This document shows positions 54,437 to 63,652 of a DNA stretch of 64,000 nt, piece by piece. Origin of the DNA: Flavobacteriaceae bacterium D16 (GTDB lineage Bacteria > Bacteroidota > Bacteroidia > Flavobacteriales > Flavobacteriaceae). The translations under genes and the position numbers were made by a program. Location: NCBI GenBank assembly GCA_021295155.1, contig JAJTJC010000035.1, positions 1 to 64,000 of the forward strand. The letters are read 5' to 3'. The stretch's first letter is position 1. Each line of letters begins with the position of its first letter. The notes under the pieces are model-generated. The model was not told the DNA's origin. It did not search any database and worked only from the letters and a program-made list of their open reading frames with translations.

Positions 54437-55407
54437 ACTGCTGTTTTTTCAAATGAATTAATTATTTGAAGTGCCACTCTAAGTGCTTTAGTGCCCTCTT
54501 CCAGGGGCACCAGTGGTTTTGTGTCTCCATTTATTGCATCCGCAAAGGTTTCCAATTCATCCTGAATGGCATTGTTCATGTTGATCGCAGGATTTTCAAA
54601 ATATATTTGCTTCCTTTCGCCTTCGGCATTTTGAAGGATCATATCAAAGGCACCTGGTTCTTCCGGAGCGTCCTTCATGCGTACTACTTCTACTTTCTTT
54701 TCGAGGAAGTCCACTGAGATATAAGCGTCTCGCTGGAAAAAGCGCGATTTTCTCATATTCTTTAGGGAGATTCTGCTTGCGGTTAAGTTGGCTACACACC
54801 CATTTTCAAATTCAATACGTGCGTTTGCAATATCCGGCGACTTGCTAATTACCGATACGCCGCTGGCATTGATTTGTTTAACTTCGGAGTCTACTACGCT
54901 TAGAATGATGTCAATATCGTGAATCATCAGATCCAGGACCACAGGCACATCGGTTCCTCTGGGATTAAATTCCGCAAGGCGATGGGTTTCAATAAACATT
55001 GGGTCGGTAATACTTCCCTTTATGGCAGAGAAAGCCGGATTAAACCGCTCTACATGCCCCACCTGTCCCTTCACCCGAAAGCGTTTCTGGATATTCAGTA
55101 GTTCTTCGGCCTCTGCCAGGGTATTGGTAATGGGTTTTTCAATGAAAATATGCTTTCCTTTTTCCATGGCTTTTTTAGCACAATCAAAATGGGAAAGAGT
55201 AGGGGTTACGATATCGACTACATCGGCCTCGTCTATTAGTGTATTCAGGTTGTCTATGTAGGTATATCCGAATTCCTGGGATACCTGCTTGCCATTTATG
55301 GCATCCGGATCGTAAAAACCAATCAATTCGTATTTTGGAGATTCCTGCAGGAGGCGGAGGTGAATTTTACCTAAATGTCCTGCGCCAAGTACACCAACTT
55401 TTAGCAT
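54433..55407 (-). CDS. Gfo/Idh/MocA-family oxidoreductase
   Basis: 324 residues from the ATG at 55407 (MLKVGVLGAGHLGKIHLRLL). An ATG six codons earlier exists, but the family start is the later one. NAD(P) Rossmann motif GVLGAGHLG at 5-13, the EKPITNT lysine motif (about residues 93-99), and the conserved LMIHDIDIILS (about 165-175) are present. Substrate unknown. It is first in the leftward operon with the 3-hydroxyacyl-CoA dehydrogenase. Confidence 0.9.
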   Translation of the reverse strand: MLKVGVLGAGHLGKIHLRLLQESPKYELIGFYDPDAINGKQVSQEFGYTYIDNLNTLIDEADVVDIVTPTLSHFDCAKKAMEKGKHIFIEKPITNTLAEAEELLNIQKRFRVKGQVGHVERFNPAFSAIKGSITDPMFIETHRLAEFNPRGTDVPVVLDLMIHDIDIILSVVDSEVKQINASGVSVISKSPDIANARIEFENGCVANLTASRISLKNMRKSRFFQRDAYISVDFLEKKVEVVRMKDAPEEPGAFDMILQNAEGERKQIYFENPAINMNNAIQDELETFADAINGDTKPLVPLEEGTKALRVALQIINSFEKTAV

Positions 55408-55522
55408 GGAGTTTTGTTTTGTCAAAAATAGGGGATAAAATCAACATTACCTGAATCCTTCGTGCTGAATCAGTAGGTTGATTTATGGCAAATTGATAAT
55501 TTAGTAATTCTAAACAAAAAGG

Positions 55523-56164
55523 GTGAAAGATACGCTCAAACATCAGGGCATGCGCAACAAACTTGTAGGAGTAGTTGCATCCAAAGGCATTGCAGACAAA
55601 CAGGTCCTGGAGGCCCTGGGAAATGTGCCAAGGCACTTATTTATGGATAGTGGTTTCGAAGGTCATGCCTATCAGGACAAAGCCTTTCCCATCGCGGCAG
55701 ACCAGACCATTTCACAACCCTACACGGTGGCCAGACAGACCGAATTGCTGGAGGTGAAACCTAAGCAGAAAATCTTGGAAATAGGAACGGGTAGCGGCTA
55801 CCAAACTGCAGTTCTCTTAGAACTTAAAGCAAAGGTTTACACCATTGAGAGGCAATTGGAGCTTTTCAAGAAAACAAGATTGTTTTTTGATAAAATGGGC
55901 TACCGTCCCAAAAAAATGGTGTTTGGTGATGGTTATAAGGGATTACCCGAGGAAGCTCCCTTTGATGGTATAGTAGTAACGGCGGGTGCCCCTCAAATCC
56001 CCAAAGCCTTATTGGCACAATTAAAGGTGGGGGGTAAATTAGTCATTCCAGTAGGTGAAGAAGAACAGATCATGACCGTTATAACCCGAAAGTCAGAAAA
56101 AGCCTTTGAAAAAGCTGAATTCGGATCCTATCGCTTTGTTCCGTTACTTGGGGATAAAAATTAG
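55523..56164 (+). CDS. pcm: Protein-L-isoaspartate O-methyltransferase
   Basis: 213 residues. Repairs isoaspartyl damage in proteins. SAM motif EIGTGSGYQTAVL is near 89-101, and the N-terminal RHLFMDSGFEGHAYQDKAFPIAADQTISQPYTVA is the PCMT signature. The start is a GTG at 55523; no ATG is available before codon 10 (GMRNKLV). It is divergent from the Gfo/Idh gene. The next gene is smpB on the other strand. Confidence 0.93.
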   Translation: MKDTLKHQGMRNKLVGVVASKGIADKQVLEALGNVPRHLFMDSGFEGHAYQDKAFPIAADQTISQPYTVARQTELLEVKPKQKILEIGTGSGYQTAVLLELKAKVYTIERQLELFKKTRLFFDKMGYRPKKMVFGDGYKGLPEEAPFDGIVVTAGAPQIPKALLAQLKVGGKLVIPVGEEEQIMTVITRKSEKAFEKAEFGSYRFVPLLGDKN

Positions 56165-56173
56165 GGTTTTCAA

Positions 56174-56635
56174 CTAGTTGTTGAATTGTTTTTTAATGCG
56201 GTCCAGGTTTCGTTTTGTGTCGCGTTCCTTTAGCGTTTCTCTTTTATCGTAGAGCTTTTTACCCCTGGCGAGGGCAATTTTTAGTTTAGCCAGGCCACGA
56301 TCATTGATGAAGAGGTTAAGCGGCACTATAGTCTGCCCTGAGTTCTTTACTTCCCTGTGCAGTTTTTTCAGTTCCTGTTTGTTTAAAAGAAGCTTTCGTT
56401 CTGCCTTGGGACGATGGTTGTAATGTGAACCATGAGCGTATTCATCTACTTGCATGTTTATTACAAACAACTCTCCCTTGTCGTTAAATTCACAGAAGCT
56501 TTCGGATATGGATGCCTTTCCCAGTCGGATAGATTTAATCTCCGTTCCTGACAATACAATGCCAGCTACGTAGGTGTCCAGCAATTCATATTCAAAACGA
56601 GCTCGTTTATTTTTTATGTTGATATTTTTCTGCAT
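56174..56635 (-). CDS. smpB: tmRNA-binding protein SmpB
   Basis: 153 residues from the ATG at 56635 ([16 protein letters not shown]), the family start. [31 protein letters not shown] and the basic C-terminal [20 protein letters not shown] tail are typical. It delivers tmRNA to stalled ribosomes. No ssrA tmRNA gene was recognised in this window. Confidence 0.96.
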   Translation of the reverse strand: MQKNINIKNKRARFEYELLDTYVAGIVLSGTEIKSIRLGKASISESFCEFNDKGELFVINMQVDEYAHGSHYNHRPKAERKLLLNKQELKKLHREVKNSGQTIVPLNLFINDRGLAKLKIALARGKKLYDKRETLKERDTKRNLDRIKKQFNN

Positions 56636-56642
56636 ACAAGCA

Positions 56643-56650
56643 CAAAAATA
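56643..56650 (-). promoter_or_regulatory. -7 promoter element for smpB
   Basis: The minus strand reads TATTTTTG, TAnnTTTG consensus, seven bases before the smpB ATG at 56635. Confidence 0.4.
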
Positions 56651-56696
56651 AGAACAAAAGGGCAATGGTCATTTTTCATAAAGTTTTCTTTAATGG

Positions 56697-56704
56697 TAAA
56701 TTTG
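56697..56704 (+). promoter_or_regulatory. -7 promoter element for the DUF6503-like gene
   Basis: TAAATTTG matches TAnnTTTG, 46 bases ahead of the ATG at 56751. Confidence 0.4.
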
Positions 56705-56750
56705 TTTGTAATGTTTTTCGGATCATTACGAATATTTCTAAAAAGACGGA

Positions 56751-57500
56751 ATGAAAAAAGCTGTTTGGATTCTTTTATGTTGTAGTGTTATTGCTTGTCG
56801 GGAACCAAAAAAAGCGGACCAATCACAGGCTATTATTGATAAGGCTATTGAAGTATCCGGAGGGTTCCGGTATTCTGAGGCCCGGGTTAGCTTTAAATTT
56901 AGAGATATCAACTATACCAGTGAAAGCGGAGCCAGTGGAAAAACACTTAGCCGTTCATTTTTTCAGGATAGTGTGGAAGTTCTGGATATCCTGGAAGGCG
57001 GGGTATTCACACGTAATATTGCTGGAAAACCTGTAGTTGTTCCGGATACCATGGCTGTAAAATATGCCAATTCCATAAATTCCGTCCATTATTTTGCCCG
57101 ATTACCATATGGGCTAAACGACAAGGCCGTAATGAAGCGGTACCTGGGCGAGTCAATTATTGAAGGAAAATCATATCACAAGATTGAAGTGACCTTCCAG
57201 GAGGAAGGAGGAGGAGATGATTTTGATGATGTTTATGTTTATTGGTTCAATAAGGTCACCTATAAACCTGATTACCTGGCATATGAATTCCATGTAGATG
57301 GTGGTGGAATGCGGTTCAGAAAAGCTTTAAATGAACGCTATGTGGGAGGAATTCGCTTTGTGGATTACCTGAATTACAAACCGGTCACGGAAGAGATAAG
57401 CGTTTATCAACTGGACTCCCTTTTTATGGAAAATCAACTGGAACTACTTTCGCGAATAGAAATGGAAGATATTGAAGTTAGTCCGGGCAGTTACAATTAA
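56751..57500 (+). CDS. DUF6503-like lipoprotein
   Basis: 249 residues with a lipoprotein signal (SVIAC, cysteine at residue 16). The mature part starts as ..SQAIIDKAIEVSGG, then beta strands, with the later YKPDYLAYEFHVDGGGMRFRKALN segment. It resembles the DUF6503 family and the LolA-like lipid-binding fold by pattern, which is inference. Its 3' end overlaps the convergent histidine phosphatase gene by 23 bases. Confidence 0.75.
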   Translation: MKKAVWILLCCSVIACREPKKADQSQAIIDKAIEVSGGFRYSEARVSFKFRDINYTSESGASGKTLSRSFFQDSVEVLDILEGGVFTRNIAGKPVVVPDTMAVKYANSINSVHYFARLPYGLNDKAVMKRYLGESIIEGKSYHKIEVTFQEEGGGDDFDDVYVYWFNKVTYKPDYLAYEFHVDGGGMRFRKALNERYVGGIRFVDYLNYKPVTEEISVYQLDSLFMENQLELLSRIEMEDIEVSPGSYN

Positions 57501-58023
57501 ACACCAAACGGCTGTCTATCGCCTTACCGTCAACTACGGTTACAATAAACAAACTGCCATTGTCATAGTCGTCCATAGATTCGTATTTTTCTTCTCCTAT
57601 CATACGGTTGACCAGAGCGGGGGTGGTATTGCTGTGCCCCACGACCAGTACGTTCCTGCCTAGATTTTCCAGTTGGAATGCTTCAATGTCTAGTGATTGC
57701 GGGTCGTAATACTGTTCTGTAATCTCTTGTTTAATAGCAGTGGGTGCGGCGGTCATACGCGTCCTTTCGTAATCTGTAGTGTATATGGCATCCAGGGATA
57801 CTTCATTCAAAATCTCAGCCCAGTGCATGGCACGTCCCAACCCTTTTTGATTCAGTTCCGGATCGACATTCTCAGGATTACTCCGATCTTTTTCCGCGTG
57901 GCGTATGAAATAATAGGTAGACACCACAGGCTCCGAATTATCCATGATTTCTTTTGGATCTTCCTTGCAAGAGGTGCCCAATGTTATCAAAAACGCGAAG
58001 AATAGAAGCTTAAATGTTTTCAT
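57478..58023 (-). CDS. Histidine phosphatase family lipoprotein
   Basis: 181 residues. A signal peptide with lipobox LGTSC (Cys19) precedes a phosphoglycerate-mutase-like core with catalytic RHAEKD (His at about 42), LNQKGLGRA, YTTDYERTRMTA and VVGHSNTTPALV. The catalytic fold is complete, and the phosphate-monoester substrate is unknown. It ends with a convergent overlap with the DUF6503-like gene. Confidence 0.9.
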   Translation of the reverse strand: MKTFKLLFFAFLITLGTSCKEDPKEIMDNSEPVVSTYYFIRHAEKDRSNPENVDPELNQKGLGRAMHWAEILNEVSLDAIYTTDYERTRMTAAPTAIKQEITEQYYDPQSLDIEAFQLENLGRNVLVVGHSNTTPALVNRMIGEEKYESMDDYDNGSLFIVTVVDGKAIDSRLVFNCNCPD

Positions 58024-58104
58024 ACTGGATTGGTTTGGCTAATTTTATCCTTTCTGTTAAAAGTAACTGAAATTCACTTAAAATAGTATGTTAAGATTCG
58101 GAAA

Positions 58105-59763
58105 TTGGGAATAATACGGAGATATATATTTTTATTAGGCTTACTAGGGATTACGCTTTCTGCTACTGCACAGGAACCTGTACTTCCCATCGATCTTCGC
58201 CAGCACAATCTCACAGAATATAACAGCAGTCTTTTCAGTCCGGTATTCTCTCTGGATCGAAATCAGCCTCAGTCGTTAGCACTTTGGACCCGATGGCAAT
58301 GGCAAATGGTGGATGGAGATCCAACTACCATGTTCTTGAACTATACCCGTAAAATTAACCCATCGATGGCTGGTGGATTGGGTGTATTTCAACAAAATAC
58401 CGGTGTTTTCCTGAATAGGGGCGGAGTCTTAAACTATGCTTTTACCACTGAGATAGTACCCGGATTTGATTTTGCAGCAGGTTTTAATCTATTTGGTTAT
58501 CAGCGACAGTTGGCGGATGACCGTTTTAATGTTAATTCAATTATAAACTTACCTGAATTAGAGGAGACTGATGATTTTATAGTCCAACTAGCGCCCAGTA
58601 TACAGTTTAGCTACGGAGAGTTTAGTTTGGGCATGGTTGTGGAAAACCTCATAGAATACAACCTTAGTACAAGTGAAAATCAAATAAGCAACAATGGTAA
58701 TGTGTTCATTGGGATATTGGGTTACCGCATCCCGGTAAATTTATCTGAAGAGCTGGGGCCAAGCATGATACAACCCACTTTATATGTTAAACGCTTGCCT
58801 GATTTTGAAAATCAGGTTGGCATAACGACACTTTTTTCAACTCCCAAATTCTGGGTACAAGGGGGGTACAATAGTTTTTATGGTGTCTCCGGCGGGATAG
58901 GGGGGCGTTTCTTTAAAAATTTCTCAATTGGAGCATTAATCGAATACGGAATCCAGGGAGATTTGAAGGATCAAGACCCTAGTTTCGAATTAGTTACATC
59001 CTATAGTTTTGGCCCCCAAACATTTGGTGTAAAGAATGATGTTGAATTGAAAATGCAAGAAGAGAATGCCAAAGAAATAGGTTTGATTGAGGAAGCTAAG
59101 GAGCAGGGTGAAGCTATTGATAAACAACTCACAGATGATGCTACTCCAACGAAATCCGGAAAACAAAGGCGGTTAGATAGAAGAAAGGAAAAAGATTCAC
59201 TTCGCATTGTTCAAAAAGAACAAGAGGAGCAGCTTGCCAGGGTATTGATGCAAAGGAAACAGGATTCCATTAACGCTGCAAGGGAAAAAGCCCAGGAGGC
59301 AGATATCCAGAGGAGAAATGATTCAATCATGGCTGCAAAAGAAGAAGCCCAGGCGCTAGCAACCCGGAGAAGACAGGATTCTATTCGAGTTCTGGAAGAA
59401 GCCCGTAAAGCAGATGCCATAGAACAGGCAGCCCAAAAAACCAAAATAAAACAAGAGCAAACTCAGGTTACTCCGCGCAAAGGTGAGAAATATGAAGAAG
59501 CCGTAAATGAGGAAGGTCTTGAAGCTGGATACTACCTTATAGCGAACGTTTTTAGAACAAAGCGTTATTATGAAGCCTTTATGGGCTCACTTAAGGATCG
59601 TGGCTTAAACCCAAAATCATTTTACCGGGCAAGCAGGAATTACAATTATGTTTATCTCGGGAAATACAACACCATAGCTGAAGCCAGACAGGCCAGGGAT
59701 AACCAGTTAAAGGGTCAGTACACAGATAATTTGTGGATCTTTCGGGCTGTAGCCAGGGAATAA
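58105..59763 (+). CDS. PorP/SprF-type IX secretion/gliding protein with coiled-coil and SPOR-like tail
   Basis: 552 residues. Start is TTG at 58105, because no in-frame ATG precedes the signal peptide (about 1-21, ending SATAQ). Residues about 25-305 form the PorP/SprF-type beta-barrel domain (PVFSLDRNQPQSLALW, GGLGVFQQNTGVFLNRGGV, IGGRFFKNFSIGALIEYG). Then comes a Lys/Glu/Gln-rich coiled coil (about 310-455) with imperfect repeats around DSI/DSL, and a C-terminal SPOR-like domain (about 470-552). PorP/SprF proteins help anchor T9SS or surface adhesins. The tail is an addition that links it to peptidoglycan in principle. Confidence 0.85.
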   Translation: MGIIRRYIFLLGLLGITLSATAQEPVLPIDLRQHNLTEYNSSLFSPVFSLDRNQPQSLALWTRWQWQMVDGDPTTMFLNYTRKINPSMAGGLGVFQQNTGVFLNRGGVLNYAFTTEIVPGFDFAAGFNLFGYQRQLADDRFNVNSIINLPELEETDDFIVQLAPSIQFSYGEFSLGMVVENLIEYNLSTSENQISNNGNVFIGILGYRIPVNLSEELGPSMIQPTLYVKRLPDFENQVGITTLFSTPKFWVQGGYNSFYGVSGGIGGRFFKNFSIGALIEYGIQGDLKDQDPSFELVTSYSFGPQTFGVKNDVELKMQEENAKEIGLIEEAKEQGEAIDKQLTDDATPTKSGKQRRLDRRKEKDSLRIVQKEQEEQLARVLMQRKQDSINAAREKAQEADIQRRNDSIMAAKEEAQALATRRRQDSIRVLEEARKADAIEQAAQKTKIKQEQTQVTPRKGEKYEEAVNEEGLEAGYYLIANVFRTKRYYEAFMGSLKDRGLNPKSFYRASRNYNYVYLGKYNTIAEARQARDNQLKGQYTDNLWIFRAVARE

Positions 59764-60360
59764 TTAATGCTTTATTTCTCTATTAATAAGCACTTCCAGA
59801 TATGCCACGGTATTCAGTAAATATTTCCTGTCTCCGGAAATTGTGGCCATAGCGATTGCTCCTTGCAGCATGGTGTAGAGTTGTTTGGCAAAAAGGAGCG
59901 GCGGTACAGGTAATTTAATCTCTTTTTGGTTTACACCGTTTTCAAGTACCAGAGCTATTTTACCTTCTATAGTTTTGGCAACTTCATGCGCCGCGGCAGC
60001 AAGCTGGGAATTATTGTTTTGTGCATCTACGCCTATATTCAAGACCGGACAACCGCCAAGCTCTTCAATCAGTTGATCGTAGTTTTTATAAAAATCAGTC
60101 AGAGAAGCCAGCTTATCTAAGGCATTTCCAGGCACATTTAGTCGGTCTTCCAGTCTTTGAAGCAACTTGTTGCTGCTGTATTCAAAAGCAGCGAGCGCCA
60201 GGGACTCTTTGTTTTCAAAATTCCCGTAAATCGCCCCTTTGGTTAGTCCCGTAGCTTCCGTAAGGTCGCTCATGCTTGTGCCAATATAGCCGTGCTTATT
60301 AAAAAGCGGGGCCACAGTCTCAATTATGAAAGCAGTGGTTCTTTCGGCTTTGGTTGACAT
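59764..60360 (-). CDS. TetR-family transcriptional regulator
   Basis: 198 residues from the ATG at 60360. N-terminal HTH is IIETVAPLFNKHGYIGTSMSDLTEATGLTKGAIYGNFENKESLA, a classic TetR DNA-binding domain. The C-terminal ligand domain is family-specific. Upstream in-frame codons would add 34 residues and are not family-like. The neighbouring PorP-like gene and clpB are not obvious targets, and no transporter is adjacent, so the regulon is unknown. Confidence 0.88.
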   Translation of the reverse strand: MSTKAERTTAFIIETVAPLFNKHGYIGTSMSDLTEATGLTKGAIYGNFENKESLALAAFEYSSNKLLQRLEDRLNVPGNALDKLASLTDFYKNYDQLIEELGGCPVLNIGVDAQNNNSQLAAAAHEVAKTIEGKIALVLENGVNQKEIKLPVPPLLFAKQLYTMLQGAIAMATISGDRKYLLNTVAYLEVLINREIKH

Positions 60361-60414
60361 AGGGTCTTCAATTTTATACGAATATATAAAAACTATATAC
60401 GGAATGGTATACTT

Positions 60415-60458
60415 AGTAAAAAAAAGGTGCCGCCGGTATATTTCCAACCAACGGCACC
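60415..60458 (-). terminator. Terminator after clpB
   Basis: GGTGCCGCCGGT (60426-60437) pairs with ACCAACGGCACC (60447-60458) with two mismatches around ATATTTCCA. On the minus strand the stem is followed by a run of T (complement of A-run 60417-60425). It lies between clpB and tetR. Confidence 0.7.
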
Positions 60459-60483
60459 CCAAATCCTAGTTTATATTTCTTAT

Positions 60484-63084
60484 TTATTCCACCAGTTCAC
60501 TCTGGTTGCGAAACACAAGTCCTTCGTCAAAACTATCGAGTAAAATGATGCTCTCGGCTTTAACTTTTCCACTTAACAACTCCTTGGAAAGTGCATTCAG
60601 CACCTCTTTTTGGATTACCCGTTTAATAGGTCTAGCCCCATACTGTGGATCAAATCCTTTTTTAGCCAAGTATTGGATGGCCTCTTCCGTTGCATCAATT
60701 ACAATATGTTGTTTGGCAACCATCTTTTTTAGGTTTTCCAATTGCAACTTTACAATTGCCACAATGTTTTCCATATCCAGCGGAGTAAACATAATAATAT
60801 CGTCTATCCGGTTCAGAAACTCCGGTCTGATGGTCTTTTTCAGCAGAGCTAAAACTTCAAGGCGCGCTGTTTCGGTAGCACTGTAAATATCTTTGCTATT
60901 TTCAAAAGATTCCTGAATAAGATGACTTCCCATATTGCTGGTCATGATAATTATGGTGTTTTTGAAATCAGCAACACGACCTTTGTTGTCAGTCAGGCGA
61001 CCTTCATCGAGAACCTGAAGTAAGACATTGAAGGTGTCCGGATGTGCCTTTTCAATTTCATCCAGCAGCACCACGGAATAGGGCTTGCGCCTTACGGCTT
61101 CGGTAAGCTGTCCACCTTCATCATATCCTACATATCCGGGAGGTGCTCCTACCAGTCGGCTTACGGAGTGCCGTTCCTGATATTCGCTCATATCGATCCG
61201 GGTCATAGCATTTTCATCATCAAATAAATAGGAGGCCAGTGTTTTGGCCAATTCGGTTTTACCCACGCCTGTAGTACCCAGGAACAGGAACGAACCAATG
61301 GGGCGTTTTGCATCCTGCAGCCCGGCCCGGCTTCTTCGGATCGCGTCAGAAACAGCTTCAATCGCCTCATCCTGTCCAACTACCCGCTTGTGAAGTACCT
61401 CTTCCAGTTTCAAAAGTTTTTCTCGTTCACTTTGGAGCATTTTCGTAACCGGTATTCCTGTCCATTTTGCAACGACTTCAGCAATATCATCATTTGTTAC
61501 TTCCTCCTTGATCAGCGTTCCGGCCTCCTGCTGTAATGCCAGTTCCGCCTGAAGGGAGTCCAGATTAGCCTGAGACTCTTTGATTTTCCCATATCGCAAT
61601 TCGGCAACTTTGCCATAATCGCCATTTCTTTCAGCTCTCTCGGCTTCCAGTTTGTAGTTTTCAATATCCTGCTTGGTCTTCTGGATATTATCCACTACTG
61701 ATTTCTCGCTCTCCCATTTCGCAAAGATCTCATTGCGCTGCTCCTTAATGTTAGCCAGGTCTATGTTCAGTGCTTTTAGTTTAGCCTGGTCATCTTCCCT
61801 TTTTATGGCTTCAATTTCAATTTCCAGTTGCATGATCTTCCTGTCCAGCACATCCAGTTCCTCTGGTTTAGAATTGATTTCCATACGCAATTTCGAAGCA
61901 GCTTCATCCATTAGGTCTATGGCCTTATCTGGAAGGAATCGATTGGTGATATAGCGTTGTGACAGTTCTACTGCTGCTATAACGGCTTCATCTTTGATCC
62001 GTACCTTGTGATGGGCTTCGTATTTCTCTTTAAGGCCCCTTAGGATGGATATGGCACTTTCAGTGTCGGGTTCATCCACAGGAACTCTTTGGAAACGCCT
62101 TTCCAATGCCTTGTCCTTTTCAAAATACTTCTGGTATTCATCCAGGGTAGTGGCTCCAATAGCACGGAGCTCGCCCCTCGCCAGTGCTGGTTTCAGGATA
62201 TTGGCAGCATCCATTGCCCCTTGTCCGCCACCGGCTCCTACCAGGGTATGGATTTCGTCAATAAATAACACAATGTTTCCGTCTGAGGTGGTTACCTCTT
62301 TTATTACTGCCTTGAGACGTTCTTCAAACTCACCCTTGTACTTTGCTCCTGCGATCAAAGCACCCATGTCCAGCGAATAAATTACCTTGTCTTTTAGATT
62401 TTCAGGAACATCCCCTTGTATTATCCTATGAGCCAGTCCTTCTGCAATAGCTGTTTTACCCGTACCCGGTTCTCCTACAAGCATAGGGTTATTTTTAGTT
62501 CGCCTCGACAAAATCTGTAAAATCCGGCGTATTTCTTCATCCCGGCCAATAACCGGGTCTAATTTTCCCTTATCTGCCAGATCATTGAGATTTCGGGCAT
62601 ACTTGTTTAAGGAGTTATACGTGTCTTCCGCACTTTGGGAAGTAACTTTACCACCTTTACGCAGTTCCTGTATAGCTGTTGTAAGATCCTTTTCATTAAC
62701 TCCCTGATCTTTCAGCATACGGCTGATTTTGCTTTTGGATTTGAATATAGCCAGCAAGAGATGTTCAATTGAAACATATTCATCCTGCATTTTTTTGGCA
62801 ATGATATTGGCTTCGTTAATTGTTTTTCCCGCTTCCTGGGAAAACATCAGATCGGCTCCCGAAACTTTGGGAAACCGTTCTAACTCCTGTTGCAACACCT
62901 TGTCTAACATGGCTGCATTGACATTGAGTTTTTTAAGCAGGAATGGCATTACATTCTCGTCTACTTCGCCTATGGCCTTAAACAAGTGTTCATTCTCAAC
63001 TTGCTGATGCCCATAACCCTGTGCAATTTGCTGCGCCAGTTGCAAGGCCTCCTGTGATTTTATTGTAAATGTATTGATGTTCAT
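60484..63084 (-). CDS. clpB: ATP-dependent disaggregase ClpB
   Basis: 866 residues from the ATG at 63084 ([15 protein letters not shown]), the family start. N-domain (about 1-145), first AAA+ with GEPGTGKT near 198, coiled-coil middle domain (about 400-530), second AAA+ with GTTGVGKT near 600 and the C-terminal oligomerisation region. It works with DnaK to rescue aggregated proteins. An ATG 13 codons earlier is not family-like. Stress control elements were not resolved in the 145 bases upstream. Confidence 0.97.
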   Translation of the reverse strand: MNINTFTIKSQEALQLAQQIAQGYGHQQVENEHLFKAIGEVDENVMPFLLKKLNVNAAMLDKVLQQELERFPKVSGADLMFSQEAGKTINEANIIAKKMQDEYVSIEHLLLAIFKSKSKISRMLKDQGVNEKDLTTAIQELRKGGKVTSQSAEDTYNSLNKYARNLNDLADKGKLDPVIGRDEEIRRILQILSRRTKNNPMLVGEPGTGKTAIAEGLAHRIIQGDVPENLKDKVIYSLDMGALIAGAKYKGEFEERLKAVIKEVTTSDGNIVLFIDEIHTLVGAGGGQGAMDAANILKPALARGELRAIGATTLDEYQKYFEKDKALERRFQRVPVDEPDTESAISILRGLKEKYEAHHKVRIKDEAVIAAVELSQRYITNRFLPDKAIDLMDEAASKLRMEINSKPEELDVLDRKIMQLEIEIEAIKREDDQAKLKALNIDLANIKEQRNEIFAKWESEKSVVDNIQKTKQDIENYKLEAERAERNGDYGKVAELRYGKIKESQANLDSLQAELALQQEAGTLIKEEVTNDDIAEVVAKWTGIPVTKMLQSEREKLLKLEEVLHKRVVGQDEAIEAVSDAIRRSRAGLQDAKRPIGSFLFLGTTGVGKTELAKTLASYLFDDENAMTRIDMSEYQERHSVSRLVGAPPGYVGYDEGGQLTEAVRRKPYSVVLLDEIEKAHPDTFNVLLQVLDEGRLTDNKGRVADFKNTIIIMTSNMGSHLIQESFENSKDIYSATETARLEVLALLKKTIRPEFLNRIDDIIMFTPLDMENIVAIVKLQLENLKKMVAKQHIVIDATEEAIQYLAKKGFDPQYGARPIKRVIQKEVLNALSKELLSGKVKAESIILLDSFDEGLVFRNQSELVE

Positions 63085-63228
63085 TTTTCCTGTTTTTTTC
63101 CTTTCTTTGAGTTTTGTTATCAAAGGGTCAACAACCTTACCAAGCTATGGGAACCGACAAAATGTCGTGTTAGAGCCCATTTATCAAGACATTTCGGCAG
63201 ATTATTAAATTTAGTGATATAAGGATTT

Positions 63229-63624
63229 ATGGGTATATGGGATAGTGTGTTTGGAAGCACGAAGGAAGAAAATGGCAATCGCAGGGAACCTGTAAATTGG
63301 GTCAAATTAATATCCAGCGAAGAATTGAAAGCGCTGATAGAAGCTTCCTATAGTTTGCCTCAGCTTATTTTTAAACACTCCATGACCTGTGGAATAAGTG
63401 GAATGACCAAAAGGCGTTTCGAGGCCGGAGCAGGCAGTTTCGCGGATCGATATGGGTTCCACTTACTGGTTGTACAGAAGAATCGCCAGTTATCCGCACA
63501 AATAGAGGCAGAATTCCAGGTTAGACATGAATCACCTCAACTTTTAATCGTAAAAGAGGGTGCAGTAATAGCCCATGCATCCCATTGGCAAATTGATTCC
63601 TTGGATCTGGGGGACTATCAATAA
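63229..63624 (+). CDS. ytxJ: YtxJ-family bacillithiol-type redox protein
   Basis: 131 residues of the DUF2847/YtxJ thioredoxin-like family. A single active-site cysteine, Cys54, lies in KHSMTCGISGMT. The C-terminal HESPQLLIVKEGAVIAHASHW is the cis-Pro-type region. Such monothiol proteins are predicted bacilliredoxins that de-bacillithiolate proteins. Bacillithiol has been reported in flavobacteria. No bshA/B/C is in the window. Divergent from clpB; a terminator follows. Confidence 0.9.
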   Translation: MGIWDSVFGSTKEENGNRREPVNWVKLISSEELKALIEASYSLPQLIFKHSMTCGISGMTKRRFEAGAGSFADRYGFHLLVVQKNRQLSAQIEAEFQVRHESPQLLIVKEGAVIAHASHWQIDSLDLGDYQ

Positions 63625-63648
63625 AAAACCCGGCAATTGCCGGGTTTT
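63625..63648. terminator. Bidirectional terminator
   Basis: AAAACCCGGCAATTGCCGGGTTTT at 63625-63648 is a perfect palindrome of 24 bases with A-rich and T-rich ends. It serves both ytxJ and the convergent gene ending at 63653. Confidence 0.9.
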
Positions 63649-63652
63649 ACTT

